Source: Harmonia axyridis | Lineage: Eukaryota > Arthropoda > Insecta > Coleoptera > Coccinellidae | DNA length: 64,000 bases | Assembly: GCF_914767665.1 (NCBI RefSeq) | Contig: NC_059502.1 | Location: 40,039,812 to 40,103,811 of the forward strand | Direction: 5' to 3' | Part shown: positions 55,188-64,000 of the stretch, piece by piece | How positions within the stretch are numbered: the first letter of the stretch is position 1 | Layout: the number at the start of each line of letters is the position of its first letter | Made by a program: the position numbers and the translations under genes | Notes under the pieces: model-generated | What the model was told of the DNA's origin: nothing | Seen by the model: only the letters and a program-made list of their open reading frames with translations | Databases searched by the model: none

Positions 55188-55308
55188 CGTAGATCTACCT
55201 TGTAGGTAGATTCGCTTTGCCCGTAGATACACCTTGTAGGTAGATCTACATTGCCCATAGATCCTCTTTGTCCATAGATCCACATTGTCCATAGATCTGC
55301 ATTGGCCA
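55188..55308. repeat. Short tandem repeat, ~18-bp unit
   Basis: Degenerate repeats of words such as cattgcccatagatc, ctttgtccatagatc and cattgtccatagatc. Six to seven units, inside the unclassified element. Confidence 0.65.
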
Positions 55309-55859
55309 AAAATCTATATAAAATTCATTCAAATACTGCATATCTTCTGTATTATCGATATCGGACTAATATACAGCGAGATACTAAGGTTTCAGTATTT
55401 TCATAAATACGCGTTAGCAACGCACAGTATGTATGTAATTTGAGGAATAATTTTAATCAATTCGACATGAAACACCCTGTATATGATCGTCAGTCACTTA
55501 GTATATACCTTCAAGAATTATGCTATGGAATAATAACCTGTAGCTATAATCTCAACTATAAATCTATTGTACACCCCGTATGAGATGAGATTGTGGGAAC
55601 CCCTATTATTTTCAAATCAGTTCATTAATTTTATTATACAGATTTTCATATTTCAAATAGGTCTATTCATCAAGAAACCTCCAATAGGCACTGTAACTTC
55701 AGAAACACTGTATAATCGTTATTCTCATAAGTAGATACTTTGAAAACTACGCAAAAACATAAATATATAATATGTATATTACGGAATCATTCTCACAGTA
55801 GACCAAAAAAAAATGATCCATTTCATCATTTCAAAGCATTCACCGCTAAATAATATAAG

Positions 55860-55985
55860 AATTAATAACTGGCGAAAAATAAGAAAAAAAATTCTGGCAG
55901 CGATTCGAACCTGCAGTAGCGCTGCGCCACAGTTTATCAGTCCGCGACTCATATCCTCCAGCCATGACAACGTTGAGGATGTTAC
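55860..55985 (-). repeat. Possible tRNA-derived SINE fragment
   Basis: Minus strand contains GGTTCGAATCGC, a good RNA polymerase III B box, in CTGCAGGTTCGAATCGCTGC, followed by an A/T-rich tail. No complete cloverleaf could be drawn, because the acceptor stem partner is missing and the A box is weak. Best described as a SINE remnant or chance match. Confidence 0.3.
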
Positions 55986-56467
55986 TGCATTTGTGCTTCT
56001 TATAGGGAAAACGTCAAAATCACAGGATACAGAGATTCTATAAAATTGAAGAATTTTCATGATTTTCGTGTTAAAACCATTAGATATGAAGGAAATCGAA
56101 TATTTATATCTGTACCTACCGATTCATCAGTCCAAAATGAAAAATTCACGTCTCTCCTTGACAACTTACATGAAACGGAATGCTATAAGATTTGACCAAT
56201 TTCCATGAAAATCTCAACAAAACGCAATAATACCATCATAAAAAGTCGGTACATACAGTTGTAGTTTATTATTTCCTTGAATATCTCGTTAAAAACTCCT
56301 CAAATGACTCCTGTAGAGACTTCTGGCTTATCAAGTTTCCCATTGACACAAAACGATTCCGTTTGAAAATATCATCAAATATACATGGAAAAAAGGATAG
56401 AAATCGTATATTAATCATATTTTCTTGCATCTTTCCTCTGAATTCGTCCAAATTTCAATGTTTCTAG

Positions 56468-57979
56468 CAGGGGCGGATCCAGGGGGGGGGCCATGGGGGC
56501 CATGGCCCCCCCCTCGAGGACCTTATAAATATAAAAGTGTATCCTGAATTACCGAAGACTCTTCACTCATTTAGTTTTTAATTTTTTTTTCCAATAGATA
56601 GCTTTAGTTATCTGCGTTTCATGTTTTATAGGTCCGATCGGGTTCAACTAAATGGCGTTAGAAAGATGAGATTTCGTACTACATAATCTTTTTCGACAGT
56701 TTTATGATTAGTTTACTTCGTTTAGTTTGAGCGCGCGTTAAAGAAAAACTACATTATATTATAGTTTTTCTTCGATAAAGTCGAAAATGCAAGCCAAGCG
56801 GCTGAAAATTTAAATAATGGTTATGGTTTTGATACTGTAATAGACAATCACGCGCAATTTTAGTTTCGTCGATTCCATCTTGGTAATTTCTATGTCAAAG
56901 ATGCATCACGCACTTGAGACCAATTGTCGAAAAGATCGACAGAATCATGGACATTATCGAGTCCTGTTTCCATTGCTCAAGAGTTGAAGATTGCACAAAA
57001 AACCGTTTGGAACCATTTGCAGAAGGCTGGTCTCAAGAAGAAACTAGATGTATGGGTACCACATGAGTTACCGCAAAAAACTTCTTAGACCGAATTATAA
57101 TCTGCGAATCGCAACAAAATCACCCCGTTTTTGAAAAGGTTGGTGGCTGGTGATGAAAAGTGGACGACTCACAACAACATCAAGCGAAAACAATCGTGGT
57201 AAAAAAGCGGTGAGCCATCGGAAACGGTCAGGAAGGTTTTGCTGTGTATTAAGAGTGATTGGAAGGGAATTATCTACAAGCTGCTCCCCTAAGGCACAAA
57301 TGTTAACTCTGAACTGTACTGTCAACATTTGGACCTTCTGAAGGAAGCAATTGCCCATAAGCGACCAATAGGAGAGAAATTGTGTTCCATGGAGACAACG
57401 TAAGTCCAAACACATTGATAGTGACTTGCCAGAGGTTCTTATGCATCCACTTTATAGTCCGGAACTAGCCCCAAGTGCATCTCTTGCTGTCCATCGCAAA
57501 CAATTTTGCTGGTGAAAAATTCGTTTCAACAGAGGCTTGTGAAAATAGACTGTCTTCATTTTTTTTTGCCAATAGCGACAAGGGTTTCTATGAGAGAGGC
57601 ATACAAAAAACCTTCAATATGACAACAAGTTATAGAACAAAACGGCGCATATTCGACTTAAATTGGATCATTCTAACTGTGGTAATTGAATTATTGATTT
57701 TATGCAAAAATAATGATTTTTTTCCATACCTCATATTTTCCTGTGCCTGAGTTTTCTCATGAAATAAATCTACATGTATTCATGAAATTGTTTGAACTTG
57801 TTTTTGTACTACAACAATTTTGGAAACTGAATATGATATGAATTACTTAAATACATCTTTCTTTAAAAAAAATACTTGACCCTGTAGCCACCAACAAAAA
57901 AATTCCGCTATTTTGCTAATCGATATGAGCCGTTACTTTTTATGGCCCTCCCCTCAGACATCGCCTGGATCCGCCCCTG
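56468..57979. mobile_element. Non-autonomous hAT-type element, 1.51 kb
   Basis: Inverted ends CAGGGGCGGATCCAGG at 56,468 and its complement ending at 57,979, flanked by GTTTCTAG on both sides (56,460-56,467 and 57,980-57,987). It has no hAT transposase. Most of its interior is a mariner transposase pseudogene on the plus strand, so the hAT carries captured or later-inserted mariner sequence. Distinct from the hAT at 8.4 kb (different terminal sequence beyond CAGGG). Confidence 0.85.
56880..57760 (+). pseudogene. mauritiana-like mariner transposase, decayed
   Basis: Plus strand, in several frames: SIAQELKIAQKTVWNHLQKA and GLKKKLDVWVPHEL (second HTH and the WVPHEL signature); GDEKWTTHNNIKRKQSW (first catalytic Asp region); DWKGIIYKLLP; SELYCQHLDLLKEAIA; VLMHPLYSPELAPS (YSPDLAPSD signature, the third Asp now Glu); ACENRLSSFFFANSDKGFYE at the C-terminus. 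The second Asp region is lost in a small deletion near 57,385. Multiple stops make it inactive. WVPHEL and YSPDLAPSD are the defining mariner motifs. Confidence 0.85.
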
Positions 57980-58736
57980 GTTTCTAGTCGAATATCATCT
58001 GACGTTTCGTATTTATAATTAGGGGCGTTCCTACTTTGAATGCCATCGATGGATGATATCGGGGAACACAGATTTAAGAGAAACGTCAAAATGTTACCAA
58101 AATTGCACATTTTTGCGTGAATTTTTCGAGAAAACAAAGACGAAAATCGAAAAAAGGGTTCCGTTACTTTTCCAGTTCATCTTTCTTGCATCAGATTGAG
58201 CCAAAACATCTCGTCCCGACGATATCCTACGCCCCATCTCGTTTCTAGAAGTTTTCACTTTTCGACGAAAATCGATTTTTTCGTCCAGTTTGAGAATAAT
58301 TATAAAATAATCGGGGTACTTTTGCCGAAAAACCCCGGTAGCGTAACAAATGTCCGTCTTTCCTCTTTCGAAACGTATTATCGCGTCCCTTCCTACTTCT
58401 CTGCGAACGGTCGAAAAAAGTCTAAACTTTTCTTCCCTTTTAAAAAATAGTAATTTACGTAACAAGTCCGGAAAATAGGGTTTTTTTGGACGAATAGACA
58501 AAATTCCAGGACGAGCGTAAGCGAGTCCAAAAAAACCATTTTCGGGCATGTTGCGTACAATATTTTTTCGGCAACCATGTAAAATAACACTATCGCTGCT
58601 GCTTTCCATATATTCCATATATTTCCATTCCTGTATATTGCGATTGCGATCAAAAAACATGCAAATTTTTGACAACTAATTTCATATGAACTGTCAGCTG
58701 TTATCTCGGTTGCTATGGATTCTATGATTCTTTTCC

Positions 58737-58774
58737 GGCCTAGTCCGGGAAGTACGTACTTTCCGGACTAGGCC
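58737..58774. repeat. 38-bp near-perfect palindrome
   Basis: ggcctagtccgggaagtac followed by its near-perfect inverse; the arms differ by one base (ccgggaa versus ttccgg). A second palindrome of 25 bases, gtccgggaagtg/cactcccggac, is at 58,804-58,828. Both lie in a CpG-rich stretch of the unclassified element. Confidence 0.8.
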
Positions 58775-59561
58775 GGGAAATGCTACTTTCTCAGAGAAAA
58801 AGCGTCCGGGAAGTGCTCACTCCCGGACGGTTGCCGAAAAACACGTTTCTTTCCCCTTTCCCCCCCATAGTACCACGATTAGTATATCTAAAAATGTAGA
58901 AAAAAAACTCTGGTCCAGTACTACACTTTTTGGTTTGTTATAGTTTTGCTATCGATTTCGAGAAAAATCTCTAGTAATCCTCAGGAAAATCCAAATTATT
59001 TTTAAGATCCAGCTAGTAAGCTCTAATGAATGCATTAATTATAAGTTTTGGTATTTATTTACCTAATCTGTAGCGAAGATTAATAAGTATTTGATAAACT
59101 GTACGACACACTAGAAACAACCTGTATATTGAAAGCAAAGCCTTTGTGGGCTCATATTCATGAAACTCTTTTTCCTCAAAATTATCCAAGTAATTTCTCA
59201 TTTTCCTTCGTAACTCTTATTTGAGAACAAGGTAAGAACAACCGAATTAGTACAACAAAAATTATTTCGAGTAATTTGGTTCAAACTTCATTATCAAACC
59301 TCTTTTTCTAACATAACAGATATGAATAAAAGTTGTCGTCAAAAAATTTTTTTTCGATTATCCCTCCCCAAGAAAAAAAAGATCTACGCCCTTGGTTCAC
59401 AAGAGTCGAGAATTGAGAGAAATGTCAAATGTAAACGATGTATGCGCCACCTGAAGCCCGCGATCCCTCGAAATCAAGTAGGTATAAATCCGAAAAATCT
59501 CCCGTTTTGTCTGAAAGTTTTACAGATATAAGTAGACACACCAGGTATTCTATGCATCTTA

Positions 59562-61158
59562 ATCGGGCCCTACAACTCTGATATCACCACAAATTATATG
59601 TTGATCTAATACTGTCAGACTACATTGAAACTTCCTATCCAAACTATCTATTTCAATCCTATACTTAGAATGTAACGCTTCATCTGTAACAATACCACCA
59701 AACAGGGAATGAACTACAGTTTCATACTCTATTGATTGATAACCCATTTCTAAGACAGTTTCTTTGAGAATATATGAACGTTGTGCTGCTGTATCAAATA
59801 AAGCACGAACACGACGCATTTTTCCGGTTGGCCTACATAAATATACTGAAACTGTTTGTAATGAAACATTTTCTCGGGTATCGGAAAAATTTTGACACGC
59901 CAAAGAATTTTCACTGGCACAGATAGTGGTATTTGTTACCTCACCGGAACTTCCAGGCTGAACTTGCGATTCTCGTGAGGAAATTGGACACATCAAAGAG
60001 TAGTGTCTTCTCTTGCATTTTGAACATTTTACACCTCGCAATCGACACCTTCCTGCAGTATGTCCTGGGGCTAAGCAGACGAAACAACATTTTTTCTGAA
60101 AAAGAAATTGTTTTCTATCATTAAAAGACATATTCAATCCAGTAGGACACTCAAAACTCTTGTGATCGCTCTTGCTGCAAAAGGAACAATTAATTCTATT
60201 AGATAATAGAACAGCAGCAGTAGACATCTGTTCAGTTTTTGAAGTTTTGTTCTTCCTGGAAGTCTTAGATGCACTAAATCCAGCAACTGCCATCGAAATC
60301 TTCTCTTCGTTCTCTACTTCTGATCTGATGAACTTCAAAAGGCTTTCTAGTTTCACTTTTGATGTATCTGAAGAAGAATAAGTACGCTGCCAGATTCGCA
60401 AAATATCTTCCGGTAAACACGACTCAACCATTGGATATAACATTGCTGAGCATTTATCAGTTGTAACACCTAGTGATTCCAAAGATCTTATATGACATTC
60501 GAGTTTGTCATTCAAATCTGTCAGTGATAAATTTGATTGTGTCACTAAATTTACAAGTTCTCTTATATATATCTCAATTAATAAATCTTCCCGTCCAAAT
60601 CTGTTTTTCAGAGATTCAATGGCTTTTGGATAATTCTCAGCACTAGGAGGATAACTTTCAACTACTCTTCGTGCTCTTGAATTCTCTTCTGTAGATTGAA
60701 TCAAAAAATTGAACTTCTAATGTTATCCAATTGATCATTTTCATCAATCTTCTGAAATGAGCCCCAAAAATGAATCCACTTGCGTAAATCACCATCAAAC
60801 TTTTTCAATTCTAGACGGGGTAACTTAAACTTCTCAATAGCAGAATTATTATTGACTGAGTCACTATCTCCTTTCTCTAATAATTTGCTCACTTCTTCTT
60901 TAATCATACAAAATTTTTGACTATTATCACTGACTTCTTCACATTCAATAGTCAAACCATCTTCAGATGTATTGTTATCCAGGAGATATTCAAAAATTTC
61001 TCTATCGAATGCTCGGATATCTTCATATTTCTGTTCTAGAAGATGGAAACTTGCCTTCAGTTCCACTTCTGAACATTTCTTGCTTATGTCCAGAATCTTT
61101 TTATATTCCAAAGAGAAAGACTTGCGAAAAACACAACGAGCTTTAAGCGCTTTTTCCA
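59562..61158 (-). pseudogene. BEL B gag and protease (frameshifted)
   Basis: Start MEKALKARCVFRKSFSLEYK at 61,158. The helical gag N-terminus runs to 60,720 with LPRLELKKFDGDLRKWIHFW, where a frameshift occurs. The second frame gives IQSTEENSRARRVVESYPPS, zinc knuckles CSFCSKSDHKSFEC, CFVCLAPGHTAGRC and CSKCKRRHYSLMC (~60,180-60,000), then the retropepsin RALFDTAAQRSYIL (active-site triad DTA instead of D[ST]G). It ends at the inserted element (DIRVVGPD, 59,562). The protein packages element RNA; this copy is broken by the shift and the insertion. Confidence 0.85.
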
Positions 61159-61205
61159 TCTTGAAAGTTATTTTATATCTTCTCAGTCCTGTCACGGTCG
61201 CCAAA

Positions 61206-61377
61206 TGTAACTTTCTCAAATAGAAAAACTCTCAATTGTGCTTAAAAATGGAAATTATACGAAATCTTTCTTGGACTTTGAAATAACGTGACTGTTCTCT
61301 TTTATTTTTTTATTCTGACAACTTTCATCAAAGCATACTATAAATAAATCAAAATCAATACAACTCAAAACGCAACA
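61206..61377 (-). repeat. BEL B 5' LTR
   Basis: 172 bp, pair of 48,104-48,275. The primer-binding site follows inside at ~61,190-61,204 (complement), and the GTTAG duplication outside at 61,378. Confidence 0.9.
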
Positions 61378-61382
61378 GTTAG

Positions 61383-62533
61383 AATATATTTATTCTTGTT
61401 AACAAATGTGGCTGGTGTGATTGGACCAATTAAATCTGTGTGAATTATTTCACATGATCTATTTGACCCATTTCTGGCTTTGTTTATCGTTTTCCTAGTA
61501 AATTTCGATAGAGAGCATGTGGAGGTCCATTGCTTTTTTTTCCCGTCATACCTGTTGACACATTCCGTAATTTATTCAAGTACGTAGAGGAAATGTGAGC
61601 ACACCTTTCATACCACAATTCTCCCTGCGATTCTAACAATTCGACTGTTCGAGTCACCATCATACATTATAAATCCTTCTCATACTCACTTTCTTTACAT
61701 TTTTTTTTTTTGTGTCCAAACCTTGGAGTATAAATCAGTCATGCTTATTCTTTCCTTGAAATCAATATTTCTTCTTTGGTTCTGATTTTCATTATGCTTC
61801 ATTTCCTTCAGTGGGGTTGTGTGTTTACTTCTCTTCCATGTTTAACTTTCTTCACTCTCATTTTTCCTTTTTCGGATGTGAGTATTGAAGTTTTTCAGGT
61901 GTTCTGGCAAGCTTCTCAACATATTATAATAAGTAGAATATGGATTTCCAGATTCATATCAATTCTCAATTTTAATTTTTTTTTTGGCGAGAATCTAGCA
62001 ATCAATAGATCTTCAAATACTGTTCCCAGTTTTCTGTATTCTTCGATACTGTTTTGAAATTCTTTCACGAATTTTATAGGACAGTCATAATCACGAAAAT
62101 GCAACTTATTATAGTTTTCTTCAATAACAATAAATTCTTGAAGTTTTTGACCAGAAAACATTTCTAGGATCTGCTTATATTTTCTATTAGCAGATTTTAC
62201 TTTTCAACAGACTATTTGCAATCCCCTTAGATAGTGTTGATATTAAATATTGCATTGCTTGAGCATCATGAAGAACTCTATTACCAAAAGGCATATTGTA
62301 GGACAAACTTCCTTATTCTTCAGTTAGGAAATCTAGTAGATTCAATGAACGAACTCCCAGTTAAAGTCTAACCCTCCATTGGCAAGAGTTTAATTTACTT
62401 GCTGTTTTATTAAAGTAGCCAAATCCATATTATTCACTTCCTCTTTATGGTGTGGAGATGCAATCATCCAATCAAGGTCTTCAATTTGAGCTTCTGTATT
62501 GCTGGGAACGTCATATACTTGGTTGTTGTCCAT
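61383..62533 (-). pseudogene. copia gag and start of integrase (decayed)
   Basis: A start at 62,533 gives MDNNQVYDVPSNTEAQIEDL. The gag helices follow in broken frames (KYKQILEMFSGQKLQEFIVI, YNKLHFRDYDCPIKFVKEFQ). From ~61,480 the integrase core opens with CEIIHTDLIGPITPATFVNK and KYILT, running into the BEL B target duplication at 61,382. It continues at 48,098. HTDLIGP carries the first catalytic Asp of Ty1/copia integrase. Many stops. Confidence 0.65.
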
Positions 62534-62612
62534 TTTATTATATGGGATTTATTTCAATTATTTCACAATGATATCGACAAAAAGACTGTTATCAAAAATT
62601 AAGAGTTATTCG

Positions 62613-62624
62613 CTCTGCTACCAA
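62613..62624 (-). other. copia primer-binding site
   Basis: TGGTAGCAGAGC on the minus strand, directly after the LTR end, complementary to the 3' end of initiator methionine tRNA, the usual primer of copia elements. Confidence 0.65.
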
Positions 62625-62986
62625 CTTAGATATTTCGTATTCAACACCATTAACTATACTTCCTTTTTAACAAGATTTTTCGAAAAACACGTGAGTTACA
62701 TCCACCACTTTCAGTCATCGACTCTAGTATGGAAACATCACGTAACGGCCGTCAACCGATCCTTTACCTCCCTTGACCACTAGATGGACTAATTTTCCTC
62801 TATAGGAGTATGTCTATAGGCCGCTAGAAGGACTCATCGTCCTTCATACGCTAGTTCGTCTATTCACCGCTAGAAGGACCAATTGTCCTCTATAATCTAG
62901 TTCATCTAGCTGCCGCTAGATGGACTAATCGATTTGATTTGTTGTAGGCATGTTTAAAAAAAAATTACACAGGGTGAACTCTAACA
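62625..62986 (-). repeat. copia 5' LTR
   Basis: About 362 bp. It starts TGTTAGAG at 62,986 and ends just before the primer-binding site. It shares 318 bases with 46,048-46,353. Confidence 0.8.
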
Positions 62987-64000
62987 GAGATCACAGTCCT
63001 TGAACAGAGAGTTGTGCCAATTTTCATTTCTGTGGTTGCATCACAACCATAGAAGAAAATTACTCGATATTCACACAAAATGACTCAAATCTCCCCCCGA
63101 GTACTCTTCCGATTGTAATGAAACTTTGCAATGAGGATCACATTCCCTGAACGGAGAGTTGTACCAAATTTCATTTCTGTGGTTGCCTCACAACAATAGA
63201 AAAAATTACTCGATATTGACACAAGATGACCTGAATCTCCGCGAGTGCTCATCCGATTGTGATGAAACTCTGCACTTGAGATCACAGTCCTTGAACGGAG
63301 AGTTGTGCCAAATTTCATTTCTGTGGTTGCATCACAACCAGAGAAAAAAATTACTCGATTTCGAAACAAAACGGGCTGAATCTCCGCAAGCACACATCCG
63401 ATTGTGATGAAACTTTGCACTAGAGATCACAGTCCTTGAACAGAGAGTTGTGCAAAACTTCATTTCTGTGGTTGCATCACCGCCAAAGAAAAAAATTACT
63501 CGATTTCGAAACAAAACGGGCTGAATCTCCGCAAGTACACATCCGATTGTGATGAAACTTCGCACTAGAGATCACAGTCTTTGAACAGAGAGTTGTGCCA
63601 AATTTCATTTCTGTGGTTGCATCACAACCAAAGAAAAAAATTACTCGATTTCGAAACAAAACGGACTTAATCTCCGCAAGTACACATCCGATTGTGATAA
63701 AACTTTGCACTAGAAATCACAGTTCTTGAACATAGAGTTGTGCCAAATTTCATTTCTGTGGTTGCCTCACATCCATAGAAAAAAATTACTCGATATTGAC
63801 ACAAAATGACCTGAATCTCCGCGAGTGCTCATCCGATTGTGATGAAAGTTTGCACTTGAGATCACAGTCCTTGAACGGAGAGTTGTGCAAAACTTCATTT
63901 CTGTGGTTGCATCACAACCAAAGAAAAAAATTACTTACCTACTTAATCTCAGCAAGAACACATCCGATTGTGATGAAACTTTGCGCTAGAGATCACAGTC
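62987..64000 (-). repeat. 145-bp satellite array, continuing out of the window
   Basis: Seven units of the same 145-bp monomer, minus orientation as in 42,963-46,047, starting gagatcacagtcc. Shows that the copia element entered an existing array. The window ends inside a unit. Confidence 0.95.

Larger units (their letters stand above)
54524..59561. mobile_element. Unclassified 5.04-kb element with terminal inverted repeats
   Basis: Begins TAAGATGCATAGAATACCTG (then gtgtgt) and ends with the inverted form, about 26 matching bases. It is flanked by ATCGGGCC on both sides (54,516-54,523 and 59,562-59,569). Excision restores the BEL B protease frame (VVGP to DIILLQ). Subterminal sequences also resemble each other (ttgtttcagac; aggtggcgc). 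An 8-base duplication fits hAT or P-type elements, but the ends match neither well and no transposase was recognised. It contains a tandem repeat, a possible SINE, a nested hAT and strong palindromes. Confidence 0.8.
48104..61377 (-). mobile_element. BEL/Pao LTR retrotransposon B
   Basis: LTRs of 172 bp at 48,104-48,275 and 61,206-61,377 start TGT and end ACA and differ at three or four positions. Target duplication GTTAG at 48,099-48,103 and 61,378-61,382. On the minus strand the primer-binding site TGGCGACCGTGAC lies just inside the 5' LTR, and the purine tract AAGGTGGGAG inside the 3' LTR. Gag-PR (59,562-61,158), RT-RNase H (52,332-54,523) and integrase (48,317-52,356) follow in the usual order, interrupted by LINE D and by a 5-kb DNA transposon. 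Confidence 0.9.
46048..62986 (-). mobile_element. Ty1/copia element, deleted, inserted in the satellite
   Basis: Two direct repeats in the same orientation (46,048-46,353 and 62,625-62,986) begin TGTTAGAGTTCACCC on the minus strand and share most of their length. Inside the right one is a primer-binding site TGGTAGCAGAGC (62,613-62,624), complementary to initiator tRNA-Met as in many copia elements. Inside the left one is a purine tract GGGAGGGGG. Gag and integrase remnants lie between them, both on minus. RT and RNase H are missing. The same satellite lies on both sides. BEL B (48,104-61,377) is inserted in the integrase. Confidence 0.8.

Noticed and set aside
55860..55985. A functional tRNA gene suggested by a perfect B box
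   Set aside because: No complete cloverleaf, weak A box and no matching acceptor stem; kept only as a low-confidence SINE fragment.
58094..58675. 193-codon minus-strand open frame
   Set aside because: No recognisable domain, an overlapping frame on the other strand, and low-complexity basic composition inside a transposon; probably chance.
46048..62986. A single giant LTR element with a 16-kb interior
   Set aside because: The interior includes BEL B with its own LTRs and 5-bp duplication; the LTR pair belongs to a deleted copia element.

Overview
The window is eukaryotic and almost certainly from an insect, perhaps a beetle (tentative). It is AT-rich. Its one host gene has short exons with GT-AG introns, and nearly everything else is transposable elements of arthropod type: Penelope-like, CR1-like, RTE and R1-like LINEs, BEL/Pao and Ty1/copia LTR elements, mariner, Harbinger, hAT and piggyBac. 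No bacterial features, rRNA, functional tRNA or CRISPR array is visible.

Layout. 1-1.8 kb: nothing recognisable. 1.8-12.4 kb: a patchwork holding a DUF4817 transposon fragment, three copies of a dispersed repeat (DR1), (TA)n microsatellites, two near-identical Penelope-like elements fused head to head (2.97-7.19 kb) with hammerhead-ribozyme-like motifs near their ends, and a non-autonomous hAT with a perfect 8-bp target duplication (8,445-10,365). 12.4-16.5 kb: an almost full-length CR1-like LINE (LINE B).

16.5-36.7 kb: a deep nest. LINE A (reading frame continuing from 34.97 kb to 18.60 kb) is split by a mariner-like element. That element is split by a Harbinger element (TSD TAA), which holds an RTE LINE. 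The RTE copy was hit by an RpL6 processed pseudogene, by LINE C, and by an R1-like LINE tail whose (ATT)n tract received BEL/Pao element A (TSD ATTAT). BEL A carries a piggyBac at TTAA.

37.9-40.2 kb (+ strand): the last five coding exons of a pyruvate dehydrogenase phosphatase regulatory subunit (PDPR) gene, open and properly spliced. Its 5' exons are not visible, so the nest probably lies in an upstream intron.

40.9-64 kb: a second nest. A 145-bp satellite, arranged as two opposite-orientation blocks, received a Ty1/copia element (46.05-62.99 kb). The copia contains BEL/Pao element B (48,104-61,377, TSD GTTAG). BEL B contains LINE D (TSD ACAAGT) and an unclassified 5.04-kb element with ~26-bp inverted ends and an 8-bp TSD. 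That element contains a hAT (TSD GTTTCTAG) carrying a mariner pseudogene.

The order of insertion can be read from interrupted reading frames and target-site duplications. The youngest elements appear to be BEL A (LTRs identical by eye), the piggyBac inside it, and LINE D (818 codons open).
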